This document shows, piece after piece, positions 1 to 8,107 of a stretch of 16,834 bases of DNA (position 1 is its first letter; each line of letters opens with the position of its first letter). Source of the DNA: JBBITW01 sp037440525 (GTDB lineage: Bacteria > Desulfobacterota > BSN033 > UBA1163); assembly GCA_037440525.1 (NCBI GenBank), contig JBBITW010000072.1, forward strand, positions 1 to 16,834, in the 5' to 3' direction. A program made the position numbers and the translations under genes. Below the pieces are notes generated by a model. It ran no database searches and had not been told where the DNA came from. It worked only from the letters and a program-made list of their open reading frames with translations.

Positions 1-3
1 GAA

Positions 4-124
4 AGATTTCTCGGCTAACGCCTCGAAATGACAACAGAGTGGTGTCATTCCGAGCGAAGCGAGGAATCTATAGAATTCAAACCCTTATAAAACATAGATT
101 CTTCGGCTAAAGCCTCAGAATAAC
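4..124. repeat. Cluster of three REP-like imperfect palindromic repeats
   Basis: Three related units of about 26-29 bases lie at 4-32, 44-69 and 96-124. The middle unit (starting GTCATTCCGAGCG, ending GAGGAATCT) is the imperfect reverse complement of the outer two, which start AGATT and contain TCGGCTAA and GCCTC. The outer copies are therefore direct repeats with an inverted copy between them, and units 1 and 2 could pair as a long hairpin. Units of the form CGAGCGAAGCGAGGAATCT are, from general knowledge, common intergenic palindromes in many bacterial genomes. No open reading frame or transposase accompanies them here, so a non-autonomous REP/MITE-like element is the best label. Confidence 0.6.
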
Positions 125-173
125 ATTACGACACAGCCTCATTGGGGAGAGGGGTAAGATTTAATTGCTCTGA

Positions 174-275
174 ATAATAGAAACCAAGATACTTTTTCCT
201 GGAGATTTAGAGTATATTAAAGCTGAAGAATTAAAGAGAATTCAGGCAAAATATTGGAAGAAAATAGAGACTTAA
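174..275 (+). pseudogene. 33-codon C-terminal gene remnant, function unknown
   Basis: An open frame runs from just after a TGA (171-173) to a TAA at 273-275, with no ATG, GTG or TTG start and no ribosome binding site. Its predicted peptide begins IIETKILFPGDL and ends AKYWKKIET. The charged, helical end reads like a normal protein C-terminus, which suggests the 3' end of a gene whose front was lost, perhaps beside the repeats at 4-124. I do not recognise the family. It could equally be a chance open stretch. Confidence 0.22.
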
Positions 276-281
276 ACCCTT

Positions 282-305
282 GAATCCCGGAATCCTCGAA
301 TCCTT
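282..305. repeat. Tandem octamer GAATCCNN x3
   Basis: Three consecutive 8-base units, GAATCCCG, GAATCCTC and GAATCCTT, sit at 282-289, 290-297 and 298-305 in the gene-free leader. They lie between the gene remnant and the regulator's promoter region. No function is evident. Confidence 0.5.
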
Positions 306-343
306 TTTGGCAACAAAATTGGAGAAGAACCAAAAATTTTGAT

Positions 344-352
344 TGGTATAAT
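344..352 (+). promoter_or_regulatory. Candidate extended -10 promoter for the regulator/transporter operon
   Basis: TGGTATAAT at 344-352 is a perfect TGn-TATAAT extended -10 element, a type that needs little or no -35 box. No good -35 hexamer lies 16-18 bases upstream. Transcription would start near 359 and leave about 49 bases of leader before the ATG at 408. It competes with a second candidate at 371-399. Confidence 0.4.
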
Positions 353-370
353 AATTAAATAAATAAACTC

Positions 371-399
371 TTGAAATTTTTTTTTGTTTTGTTTAATAT
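371..399 (+). promoter_or_regulatory. Candidate sigma70 promoter that would give a nearly leaderless mRNA
   Basis: TTGAAA (371-376) is followed after 17 bases by TAATAT (394-399), four of six matches to the -10 consensus. The spacer is a T-rich run. Transcription would start near 406, only a couple of bases before the ATG at 408. That fits the absence of a Shine-Dalgarno sequence there, but the region is so AT-rich that chance matches are likely. Confidence 0.3.
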
Positions 400-407
400 A
401 GCAAAAA

Positions 408-1136
408 ATGGCAAATTTTAGGCCGATCAAACAATTAAGAGTTTCTGAAGAGGTTTTTGAACAGCTTAAGGAGTCGATTCTGCTTGGTCACTTCAAGGCA
501 GGTGATAAATTGCCTTCTGAAAGAGAACTTTCAGAAGAATTTAAGGTCAGCCGCCTTGCAATCCGAGATGCATTAAGGGCACTTGAAAACTCAGGTTTCG
601 TCACTACTCGCCAGGGAGTAAATGGCGGAGCATTTGTAACTGAACTAACATTTGATCATATCACAAATGCCTTTCTGGACCTCTTCCTGGCAGATAAAAT
701 TTCAATACCCGAACTCTATCATGTGAGACTTCTCATAGAGCCTGAGATTGCAAGATTAGCCTCCTCGGCCGTAACACCAGAATACTCTCAGCGTTTGATA
801 AAGGCGCTCGAAGATGAAGAGACTCCAACGAGATCCCTATGGGAAGATATAGAAAAGAAAACAGCAGTTCATTACATCCTTGCAGAGATGTGTGGAAATC
901 GCTTCTTTGAGGCAATACTAAGATCTTCGATGAAACTAACGCACAAGGTGATAGAGGTAGTCTCCCCAAGACCCTATACTCTCCATCCCCCTGGAATGCA
1001 CCGACCAATTGTTGATGCTGTATTGACTTCTAATGGAGAGAAGGCATATTATACTATGAAGCAACATTCCATCGAGTTTGGTGAAATCCTTATTAATATG
1101 GAAAAAACCTATCGTGAAAAGAAAAGCACGATATAA
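408..1136 (+). CDS. GntR-family transcriptional regulator, FadR/FCD subfamily
   Basis: This 242-residue protein has the two-domain build of FadR-type GntR regulators. An N-terminal winged helix-turn-helix spans about residues 12-78, with the typical PSERELSEEF and AIRDALRALENSG segments. An all-helical FCD ligand-binding domain spans about 100-225. Three histidines, H155 (VHYILAE), H198 (MHRPIVDAV) and H220 (KQHSIEF), fall where FCD domains bind a metal. The acidic residue usual four places before the first histidine appears to be lysine here. FCD regulators commonly sense carboxylates or acyl-CoA esters. As first gene before the transporter and ligase, 30 bases upstream of livG, it most likely controls that operon; the effector is unknown. 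The ATG at 408 has no Shine-Dalgarno sequence. Confidence 0.9.
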   Translation: MANFRPIKQLRVSEEVFEQLKESILLGHFKAGDKLPSERELSEEFKVSRLAIRDALRALENSGFVTTRQGVNGGAFVTELTFDHITNAFLDLFLADKISIPELYHVRLLIEPEIARLASSAVTPEYSQRLIKALEDEETPTRSLWEDIEKKTAVHYILAEMCGNRFFEAILRSSMKLTHKVIEVVSPRPYTLHPPGMHRPIVDAVLTSNGEKAYYTMKQHSIEFGEILINMEKTYREKKSTI

Positions 1137-1166
1137 AGATAAAAAGGACTTCTTTTAAATTTAAAA

Positions 1167-1979
1167 ATGGAAAATCAAATCAAACTAAGAATAGAAAACC
1201 TCTCTCTAAGCTTTGGCGGAGTAAGTGCCCTTATCAATGTAAGCTTGGATATAAAGGATAAAGAAATACTGGCCATCATCGGACCTAACGGGGCTGGAAA
1301 GACCGCCCTTCTCAATTGTATTAATGGCTTTTACAAACCTCAAAAGGGTGAAATATATTTTGATGGAAAAAGAATAACTCGAATGCGTCCTGATAAGCTT
1401 GCAAAACTTGGAATTGCAAGAACATTCCAGAATATCGAACTCTATACGGGCTTAAGCACTCAGGATAATATCATGGCTGCCCGGCACGTTTTGATGAAAC
1501 AGAATTTTCTAACAGGCGCCCTCTACCTGGGGTGGGCGAAAAATGAGGAGATTGAACATCGTAAGATTGTAGAAGAGATTATTGACTTTCTTGAGATTGC
1601 ACCCATTAGAAAGAAGATTGTTGGGGTCTTGCCCTACGGTATGAGAAAAAGGGTAGAACTTGCAAGGGCATTAGCATTGGAACCAAAGATACTTCTACTT
1701 GATGAACCCATGGCAGGGATGAATTTAGAAGAAAAGGAAGACATCGCCAGATTTATCATTGATTTATTTGAAGGACAGGGGGCCACCTATCCTGATACCC
1801 CTGTTTTAAGGGATGGGATAGGCTCAATCATTCTTGTAGAACACGATATGGGGGTGGTGATGGATCTTGCCCACAGGATTATTGTGCTCGATTTTGGGCG
1901 AAAGATTGCTGAAGGAACACCTTCAGAAATCAGTAATAACCCCGATGTAATAAGTGCATACTTAGGTAAAGGGAGATAA
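1167..1979 (+). CDS. livG: Liv-type ABC transporter ATP-binding protein LivG
   Basis: A 270-residue ABC ATPase of the branched-chain/hydrophobic amino acid (HAAT) transporter family, acting at the inner face of the membrane. Visible motifs are Walker A GPNGAGKT (39-46), Q-loop FQN (87-89), a LivG-style signature LPYGMRKRVELA (155-166) in place of LSGGQ, Walker B ILLLDEP (175-181) and the H-loop histidine in VEHDM (about 226). About 16 extra residues (roughly 203-220, around GQGATYPDTP) lie between Walker B and the H-loop, where LivG normally goes straight on. Its partner LivF follows after 30 bases. There is no good Shine-Dalgarno sequence at the ATG; an AAAAGGA lies too far upstream. The real substrate is probably a carboxylic acid, given the ligase in the operon (inference). 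Confidence 0.93.
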   Translation: MENQIKLRIENLSLSFGGVSALINVSLDIKDKEILAIIGPNGAGKTALLNCINGFYKPQKGEIYFDGKRITRMRPDKLAKLGIARTFQNIELYTGLSTQDNIMAARHVLMKQNFLTGALYLGWAKNEEIEHRKIVEEIIDFLEIAPIRKKIVGVLPYGMRKRVELARALALEPKILLLDEPMAGMNLEEKEDIARFIIDLFEGQGATYPDTPVLRDGIGSIILVEHDMGVVMDLAHRIIVLDFGRKIAEGTPSEISNNPDVISAYLGKGR

Positions 1980-2009
1980 AAATCTTAGTTAAACCTAAAA
2001 TGGTCTGCT

Positions 2010-2804
2010 ATGCTTAAGGTAAATAACATTGAAGTTCTCTATATGAATGTAATTCAGGTGCTACGTGGGGTCTCCCTCGAGGTAGAGGATGGTAAGATTG
2101 TTACACTCCTTGGAGCTAACGGTGCTGGTAAGACCACAACGCTAAAGGCAATATCAGGGATGTTAAAGACAGAGGAGGGTGAGATAACTGAGGGAAGTAT
2201 TGAATTTGATGGTAAAAGGATAGATCAATACGGTCCTGAGGATATTGCTTCTCTGGGTATAAGCCAAGCTATGGAAGGCCGAAGAGTCCTTGAACACCTA
2301 AGTGTTGAGGAAAACTTATTAGTAGGGGCTTACCGAAGGAAAGACCGTGCTGGGGTTAAAGAAGATATAGAAAGAATCTATGATTGGTTCCCAAAAATTA
2401 AAGGGCTTCGCCGGCAGGTAAGTGGCTATCTCTCAGGTGGTGAACAGCAAATGCTCGTGATAGGAAGGGCGATGATGTCCCGTCCAAAACTTTTACTTCT
2501 GGATGAACCATCCCTCGGACTTGCCCCATTGCTTGTACAGGAAATCTTCGAGATTATCCAGAGAATAAATTATGAACAAAAAATGTCGATGCTCATAGTG
2601 GAACAAAATGCCATAGCCTCCCTTGGTATAGCCAACTACGGTTATGTAATTGAGAATGGTAGGGTTGTCTTAAGTGGGCCAGCTGAGCAATTGAGGGATA
2701 ATGAGGATATCCAGGAATTTTATATGGGACTCTCTGCCTTTGGTTCAAGACGGAGTTACAGAGAGGTCAAACATTACCGTCGAAAGAAGAGATGGCTTGC
2801 ATAA
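2010..2804 (+). CDS. livF: Liv-type ABC transporter ATP-binding protein LivF
   Basis: This 264-residue ATPase is the second nucleotide-binding subunit of the HAAT transporter. Walker A GANGAGKTT is at 35-43, the Q-loop near Q86, signature LSGGEQQ at 141-147, Walker B LLLLDEP at 161-167, and the LivF-typical VEQN at about 197-200 replaces the usual H-loop. The segment ISQAMEGRRVLEHLSVEENL is very like LivF. The C-terminus runs about 20 residues past the usual end with a basic tail (SRRSYREVKHYRRKKRW). A short out-of-frame ATG at 1999 is not used. No Shine-Dalgarno sequence precedes the ATG at 2010. It is expected to pair with LivG beneath the LivH/LivM permeases encoded further on. Confidence 0.93.
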   Translation: MLKVNNIEVLYMNVIQVLRGVSLEVEDGKIVTLLGANGAGKTTTLKAISGMLKTEEGEITEGSIEFDGKRIDQYGPEDIASLGISQAMEGRRVLEHLSVEENLLVGAYRRKDRAGVKEDIERIYDWFPKIKGLRRQVSGYLSGGEQQMLVIGRAMMSRPKLLLLDEPSLGLAPLLVQEIFEIIQRINYEQKMSMLIVEQNAIASLGIANYGYVIENGRVVLSGPAEQLRDNEDIQEFYMGLSAFGSRRSYREVKHYRRKKRWLA

Positions 2805-2855
2805 TGATAAACTTCAAATGATTATATTAAAAATGTTATCTTTCTCTTATCATTA
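2802..2855. promoter_or_regulatory. 9-bp dyad spanning the livF-ligase gap
   Basis: TAATGATAA (2802-2810, beginning at the livF stop codon) is the exact reverse complement of TTATCATTA (2847-2855), with 36 bases between. The arms are pure AT-type sequence and no T-run follows, so a strong terminator is unlikely. It could be an RNA processing or attenuation hairpin that lowers expression of the ligase, or chance. Confidence 0.2.
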
Positions 2856-2883
2856 ATTTATTAATTTTTCATTGTCTGAAGTT

Positions 2884-4809
2884 ATGACTATCAAAAAGGA
2901 ACAATTATATAAAGAAAAATGTGATACATGGCCAAAGATTCTCAAATATAATTACGAAAGGTATGGCGATACCCATAAAGCCATGCGTCATAAGCGATTT
3001 GGTATATGGCAACCATTTACATGGAAAGATTACTATTTAAATGTAAAATACCTTGCCCTGGGTTTATTATCCATTGGTTTCGAGTATGGGGACAAGGTGT
3101 TAATCATCGGGGATAATGCCCCTGAATGGTATTATGCCGAATTGGCCTCCCAGTCAAACCATGGTGTTTCGGTTGGATTATATGGAGATTCCACCCCATC
3201 GGAGATAAAATATATTGCTGAAAACTCTGAGGCCCGTTTTGCTATTGTTCAAGATCAGGAACAGGTGGATAAATTACTTCAAATAAAAAGTCAATTACCT
3301 CTATTAAAAAGGATCATCTATTGGAACTATAAAGGGCTTGCACATTACAAAGATCCCATCTTAACGGGTTATCGAGAGATTCTTGAAATGGGACAAAAAT
3401 ATGATCAAGAACATCCTGGCCTCTTTGAAAAGAATGTGGAAAGTGGCAGTGCTGATGATATCTGCGCCATCGTTTATACTTCAGGGACAACCAGCCCCCA
3501 ACCTAAAGGGGCCATCCATACCTTTAAGACCATGCGTATCTGTTCTGAATATCATTTAAGAATCGATCCATGGTATAGCCATGATAACATCATCCCTTAT
3601 TTACCCCCTGCTAGTATAAATGAACAATGGTTTGCAATCGGTTGCCACCTGCTTTCGGCCTCTATACTTAATTTTTCAGAGGATCCCGAGACACAGCAAC
3701 GAGATACAAAAGAAATAAAACCCCATATAGTATTTTATGGAGCAAGGATATGGGAGAATCAAGCCGCAACAATCCAGGCGCGCATACTGGGTGGAGATCT
3801 CTTGAAGAAGTCTCTATTTCGCTCTCTAATGCCCATTGCCCACAGGATCGCAGAGCTAAGATATAAGAGAAAAAGGCCTGGTCTCTTGATGAAAATTCTT
3901 TCCCTCATTATTAATGCTTTAATCATTCGACCCATTAAAAAAAGCATCGGGCTCTCGAGGGCTCGAATCTGCTATAGCACTGGTTCAACCCTCAGCCCTG
4001 ATGCCTTCAGGTTTTACCATGCCCTAAACCTCCCTCTAAAGAGTATATATGGAACAACAGAGGGAGGAGCCCTAACCGCTTCAAGAAACGACGATATAAA
4101 TATTGAGACTGTTGGCTCCGTCCACAATGGAGCAGAGATAAAGATAACAGAAAATGGTGAACTCGCTTATCGGCACCCAGGCCTTTTTGCCGGTTATTAT
4201 AAAGATTCCCTAAGAACATCAGAGGTCATGAAGGATGGATGGTTTCACAGCGGGGATATGGCCTATATTAGAAAGGATGGACATATCGTATTTTTAGATC
4301 GTTTAAATGATGTGATAAGAATTGCAAATGGCGAGTTACTATTCCCTCAATCTATTGAATGTAGATTGCGATCCAGCCCTTATATAAAGGATGCATGGGT
4401 CACCGCAGGGCCAGAAAGAAAATATGTATCTGTAATCATCGTAATCAACTTTTATAATGTGAGTAGATGGGCTGGGCAGATGAGGGTAGGTTATAAAACC
4501 TTCGCCGATCTCTCACAGAAGGAAGAGGTCTATGAGCTTGTGAAGAAGGATGTTGAAAGGGTAAATCAAGATCTTTCGCCTGCTATAAGGATGAAAAAAT
4601 ATGTCAATCTACATAAGGAATTTGATCCTGATGAAGGGGAGTTGACAAGAACAAGAAATCTTAGAAGAAGATACCTTGAGGAACGCTACAGGGATCTTAT
4701 TAATGCTATTTATGATGATATTAAAGAAATCCCCATAGAGGATCGTCTAATACATCGAGATGGTAGAATAGGAACAATTAAGACCATTCTCAACATAAGA
4801 TCTTTATAA
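2884..4809 (+). CDS. AMP-forming acyl-CoA ligase (long-chain/aromatic acid type) with altered motifs
   Basis: A member of the ANL superfamily, about 641 residues, expected to convert a carboxylic acid, ATP and CoA to acyl-CoA, AMP and PPi in the cytoplasm. Adenylation-domain motifs are the P-loop region YTSGTTSPQPKG (about 198-209), YGTTEGG (389-395), HSGD (455-458) and DRLND (472-476). Size and insertions resemble long-chain ligases. Two oddities stand out. The P-loop has Ser-Pro-Gln where TTGxPKG is expected, making it one residue longer. The C-terminal GELTRTRNLRR has Asn (codon 4657-4659) where this family usually carries the catalytic A10 lysine. Its place between the ATPase and permease genes suggests it activates the imported acid. 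Start: neither ATG 2884 nor TTG 2872 has a ribosome binding site; ATG is preferred, and TTG would add four residues. Confidence 0.88.
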   Translation: MTIKKEQLYKEKCDTWPKILKYNYERYGDTHKAMRHKRFGIWQPFTWKDYYLNVKYLALGLLSIGFEYGDKVLIIGDNAPEWYYAELASQSNHGVSVGLYGDSTPSEIKYIAENSEARFAIVQDQEQVDKLLQIKSQLPLLKRIIYWNYKGLAHYKDPILTGYREILEMGQKYDQEHPGLFEKNVESGSADDICAIVYTSGTTSPQPKGAIHTFKTMRICSEYHLRIDPWYSHDNIIPYLPPASINEQWFAIGCHLLSASILNFSEDPETQQRDTKEIKPHIVFYGARIWENQAATIQARILGGDLLKKSLFRSLMPIAHRIAELRYKRKRPGLLMKILSLIINALIIRPIKKSIGLSRARICYSTGSTLSPDAFRFYHALNLPLKSIYGTTEGGALTASRNDDINIETVGSVHNGAEIKITENGELAYRHPGLFAGYYKDSLRTSEVMKDGWFHSGDMAYIRKDGHIVFLDRLNDVIRIANGELLFPQSIECRLRSSPYIKDAWVTAGPERKYVSVIIVINFYNVSRWAGQMRVGYKTFADLSQKEEVYELVKKDVERVNQDLSPAIRMKKYVNLHKEFDPDEGELTRTRNLRRRYLEERYRDLINAIYDDIKEIPIEDRLIHRDGRIGTIKTILNIRSL

Positions 4810-4820
4810 GGAGCTATCCC

Positions 4821-5708
4821 ATGACTTTTTTTCTCCAATTAGTTGTTACCGGCTTTGCACTCGGTATGGTATATGCCCTTGTAGCAATAGGTTTTGTTAT
4901 TATACTAAAATGTTCCAATGCATTCAATATAGCCCAGGGGCACTTTGTATTAATTGGTGGTTATCTGGGTTATACATTTTTAGTATTATTTGGTTTACCA
5001 ATATGGGCAACCATTCTACTGGCAATAGGATCGGCAATTATTATGGGCCTATTGATAGAGCGTCTAACCCTTAGACCTCTTATCGGTCAATCCGAACTTG
5101 CCATCATAATGATGACCATAGCACTTGCCAGTATACTGGAGGGACTTGCAACCCTCATCTGGGGTGGTGAATATAAAACCTACCATGGTGTATTACCCAC
5201 TGTTGCTCTAAAAATCGGGAAGATATCAATACCTTCAGAACCATTTATTGGACTGATTGTTTCTGTTATAATTGTGGGCATCCTCCTATTATTTTTTAAA
5301 TATACAAAGATGGGGCTCGCCATGAGAGCCACTGCAGAAGATCTCCATGTAGTCCAGAGCATGGGAATAAAGGCAACAACAGTCTATGCAATCTCCTGGG
5401 TTATTGCCTGCATAGTCGGTGTAATTGGAGGGATTCTTTTAGGAGGTGTCTCAGGTGTTATGATACCTCTTGCTGAGGTTGGTGGAAAGGCATTTGCAGT
5501 TGTGCTTTTAGGAGGAGTTAATTCAATTGGTGGAGCTATAATAGCTGGAATAATCCTCGGGGTACTGGAGAATGTGGCTGCGGGTTACCTCGATCCACTT
5601 CTGCCCCGTGGAGGGCTTGCTCACGTATTCCCATTCATAGTAATGATCATCGTTCTTGTCTTCAAACCCCATGGCCTTTTTGGTCTTGTCAGGATTGAGA
5701 GGATCTGA
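4821..5708 (+). CDS. livH: Liv-type ABC transporter permease LivH
   Basis: A 295-residue, very hydrophobic inner-membrane permease of the LivH family with about eight predicted transmembrane stretches. Diagnostic segments include the N-terminal GMVYALVAIGFVIILK, then NIAQGHFVLIGGY near residue 40, the cytoplasmic coupling region GLAMRATAEDLHVVQSMGI in the middle, and VVLLGGVNSIGGAIIAGI plus a C-terminal FKPHGLFG. A clear AAGGAG (4808-4813) precedes the ATG at proper spacing, unlike the upstream genes of the operon. It begins 11 bases after the ligase stop, which shows co-transcription. With LivM it forms the translocation channel. Confidence 0.94.
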   Translation: MTFFLQLVVTGFALGMVYALVAIGFVIILKCSNAFNIAQGHFVLIGGYLGYTFLVLFGLPIWATILLAIGSAIIMGLLIERLTLRPLIGQSELAIIMMTIALASILEGLATLIWGGEYKTYHGVLPTVALKIGKISIPSEPFIGLIVSVIIVGILLLFFKYTKMGLAMRATAEDLHVVQSMGIKATTVYAISWVIACIVGVIGGILLGGVSGVMIPLAEVGGKAFAVVLLGGVNSIGGAIIAGIILGVLENVAAGYLDPLLPRGGLAHVFPFIVMIIVLVFKPHGLFGLVRIERI

Positions 5709-5711
5709 TAA

Positions 5712-6761
5712 ATGGGATTAGAGTTTGAAACAATCCATGAAAACTATGTTCAAGATATGGCCATCATCCGCACACCTATTCAATGGTTATTGCTCTTTAC
5801 ATTTTTAATTTTTCTCACAATATGCCCTCTTTTCCTTACTGACAGAATGCTAACCATTATGACCATGATTGGTATCGCCATTATAAGTGTTCACGGACTT
5901 AATATACTGACCGGATATTGTGGCCAAATCTCCATTGGTCATGTGGGCTTTATGGCGGTGGGAGCATATGTTTCAGCCATTTTAACTGCTAAACTTGGCT
6001 GGTCATTCTGGCTGGCCCTTCCCTGCTCGGCCATTGCATCAGGAATAGCAGGCTTAATATTTGGTCTCCCATCCTTAAAGATCAAAGGTTTCTACCTCAT
6101 TATGGCCACCGTTGCCGCACATTTTATTATCATCTGGCTCATACTTCAGTTCCAAAATATTACAGGTGGTGCTGATGGTTTACCTGTTCCCAAACCAAAG
6201 ATAGGAAGCTTTGTTTTAAAATCAAAGACGAGCTACTTCTATTTGGTTATGGCAATGGCGTTCATATCAACTATCTTAACAAAGAATATCCTGAGGACAA
6301 GGGCTGGCCGTGCCTTTGTAGCCATAAGGGATAATGATCTTGCAGCTGAGGTCATGGGGATCAGTCTCTGGAGTTATAAGCTTCAGGCATTCTTTATTGG
6401 TTGTATCTATGCAGGTGTGGCAGGTTCCCTTCTGGTACACTATTTTGCATTTGCCAGTGTAGATCAATTTCCATTCATGGATTCCGTATGGTATTTAGGA
6501 ATGTTGATTGTAGGTGGAATGGGTAGCACTACAGGTGCTATCCTGGGGGCAATATCCCTGAAGCTTCTTGATGAACTGGTTACAATTGTTGGCCCTATCC
6601 TTTCAGGAATCATTGCTGCCCAGGCAGCTGCCTCACTGGCACTGATTACCCGGGGTCTGGTTATTATACTTTTCCTTATCTTCGAACCGAGAGGACTTGC
6701 TCACAGATGGGAGAAGATTAAGGCCTACTTTAGATTGTGGCCTTTCTCCCATGAAGAATAA
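5712..6761 (+). CDS. livM: Liv-type ABC transporter permease LivM
   Basis: The second HAAT permease, 349 residues, starts three bases after the livH stop. A roughly 25-residue hydrophilic N-terminus (MGLEFETIHENYVQDM and onward) precedes the membrane segments. LivM signatures are GLNILTGYCGQISIGHVGFM (about 66-85), AIRDNDLAAEVMGISLWSYK (coupling loop), VGGMGSTTGAILGAI and the C-terminal FEPRGLAHRW. GAGAGGA about nine bases upstream of the ATG serves as ribosome binding site, within the end of livH. Together with LivH it should import the ligand delivered by the binding proteins encoded next. Confidence 0.94.
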   Translation: MGLEFETIHENYVQDMAIIRTPIQWLLLFTFLIFLTICPLFLTDRMLTIMTMIGIAIISVHGLNILTGYCGQISIGHVGFMAVGAYVSAILTAKLGWSFWLALPCSAIASGIAGLIFGLPSLKIKGFYLIMATVAAHFIIIWLILQFQNITGGADGLPVPKPKIGSFVLKSKTSYFYLVMAMAFISTILTKNILRTRAGRAFVAIRDNDLAAEVMGISLWSYKLQAFFIGCIYAGVAGSLLVHYFAFASVDQFPFMDSVWYLGMLIVGGMGSTTGAILGAISLKLLDELVTIVGPILSGIIAAQAAASLALITRGLVIILFLIFEPRGLAHRWEKIKAYFRLWPFSHEE

Positions 6762-6788
6762 ATCTGGAAGAAAGGAGGTTTAAATAAA

Positions 6789-8042
6789 ATGGAAAAAATT
6801 AAATTTCTTATTTTGAACTCTTTAATCATTTTACTGGTCATTTTATTTTCATTTATCGGAACTGCTAATGCATCTAAAAAACTATATATTGGTGGAACTT
6901 TTGCCTTAACAGGTGCATATGCAGAGGATACAGCTGCGGTTCTTGCGGCATTTGAAGACTATGCCAAATATGTAAATGAGACGAAAAATCTGGCCCCTTG
7001 GAGAAAGGAGAAATTCCCTGCGGACATAACCCTTGAGGTCCTCTGGAGGGATGATGAACTAAAACCAGCCAAAGCACTTACAATCTATGAGGAGCTTAAG
7101 GCAAAGGGAATGCTCGTCTACAGGGTTTCTGGATCTCCTCAAGCACTTGCCCTTAGGGAAAGACTTAATGAGGATCGAATAGGTGCTACAAGTATGGCTT
7201 CTGGACCATATCTCCTTACACCTCCAAAAACCATATTTACCAATTATCCCATTTATACAGATAGTCTGGCCGCCATTGCGGATTGGTTCAAAGAAAGATG
7301 GAAAGAGGGGAGGAAACCCAGAGTCGCTTATCTAACAGCAGATAATCCAATGGGTAAATCGATTGAGGTTCCTGAAATGGAGGCCTATCTTAAAAAGATA
7401 GGTTATGAATTTTTGGGAAGTCAATATGTTCCTTTAGTACCTACCACTCCGCCGACAACACAGGTGATGTGGCTAAAAGAAAAAAAGATTGATCTTACAC
7501 TCGGTGTTATGATTGACCCGGGTTCACAACCTACAATCAAAGAAGCAGTAAGGCTTGATATGGGTCCTCACTTGGGTTACAAGATAACCTTTGGCTTTGC
7601 TACACCCACTCATCTTGAGGTAATGATTCGCTCTATGGGTGATAAATTATCTGAAGGTGTTGTGGTGGCTGGAGATTTCCCTCCGAGAGACGACCCTGGC
7701 CCTGGGATGAAATTTCTTCATCAATTACAAGATATGTATCGCCCTGAAAAAAAGGTTATCCATACATTATATGTTCAAGGAATGACTGAGGCCATGATTC
7801 AGGTAGAAGCATTAAGATTAGCTTTACAAAATATACCCTTTGAGAAGCTAAAGCCTGTAGATGTTCTGGAGCATGGTTTCTACAAGATAAAAAACCTTGA
7901 TACTGGCGGTTTGAGTAATACACCATTGACCTTTGGTCCAGGGGATGTCGAAGGTATAGATGGAGTGCGGATTGACCAAGTGCAGAATGGTAAGATAGTG
8001 CCGCTTGGTATATGGCCACTCCGTCATGTCTATAAACGATAA
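6789..8042 (+). CDS. Periplasmic substrate-binding protein of the Liv-type transporter (copy 1)
   Basis: A 417-residue type I periplasmic binding protein (Peripla_BP_6/LivK class). Residues 1-28 form a Sec signal peptide: basic MEKIK, a hydrophobic core, then cleavage after TANA. No lipobox cysteine is present, so the mature protein should be soluble in the periplasm. The mature part begins KKLYIGGTFALTGAYAED, the usual first strand and ligand loop of the fold. A strong AAGGAGG (6773-6779) precedes the ATG. Copy 2 follows after 65 bases, and residues about 49-112 of the two are identical. It probably delivers a carboxylic acid to LivHM; the ligand cannot be named. Confidence 0.92.
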   Translation: MEKIKFLILNSLIILLVILFSFIGTANASKKLYIGGTFALTGAYAEDTAAVLAAFEDYAKYVNETKNLAPWRKEKFPADITLEVLWRDDELKPAKALTIYEELKAKGMLVYRVSGSPQALALRERLNEDRIGATSMASGPYLLTPPKTIFTNYPIYTDSLAAIADWFKERWKEGRKPRVAYLTADNPMGKSIEVPEMEAYLKKIGYEFLGSQYVPLVPTTPPTTQVMWLKEKKIDLTLGVMIDPGSQPTIKEAVRLDMGPHLGYKITFGFATPTHLEVMIRSMGDKLSEGVVVAGDFPPRDDPGPGMKFLHQLQDMYRPEKKVIHTLYVQGMTEAMIQVEALRLALQNIPFEKLKPVDVLEHGFYKIKNLDTGGLSNTPLTFGPGDVEGIDGVRIDQVQNGKIVPLGIWPLRHVYKR

Positions 8043-8107
8043 TTATTAAATCTTTTTTTCAACTTATTAGATTCAGTTAAAATAAAAATAGAAAGGAGGA
8101 AAAAAAG

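Noticed and set aside
4..124. CRISPR-like array
   Set aside because: Only three degenerate units, in alternating orientation and with unequal spacing; no cas gene.
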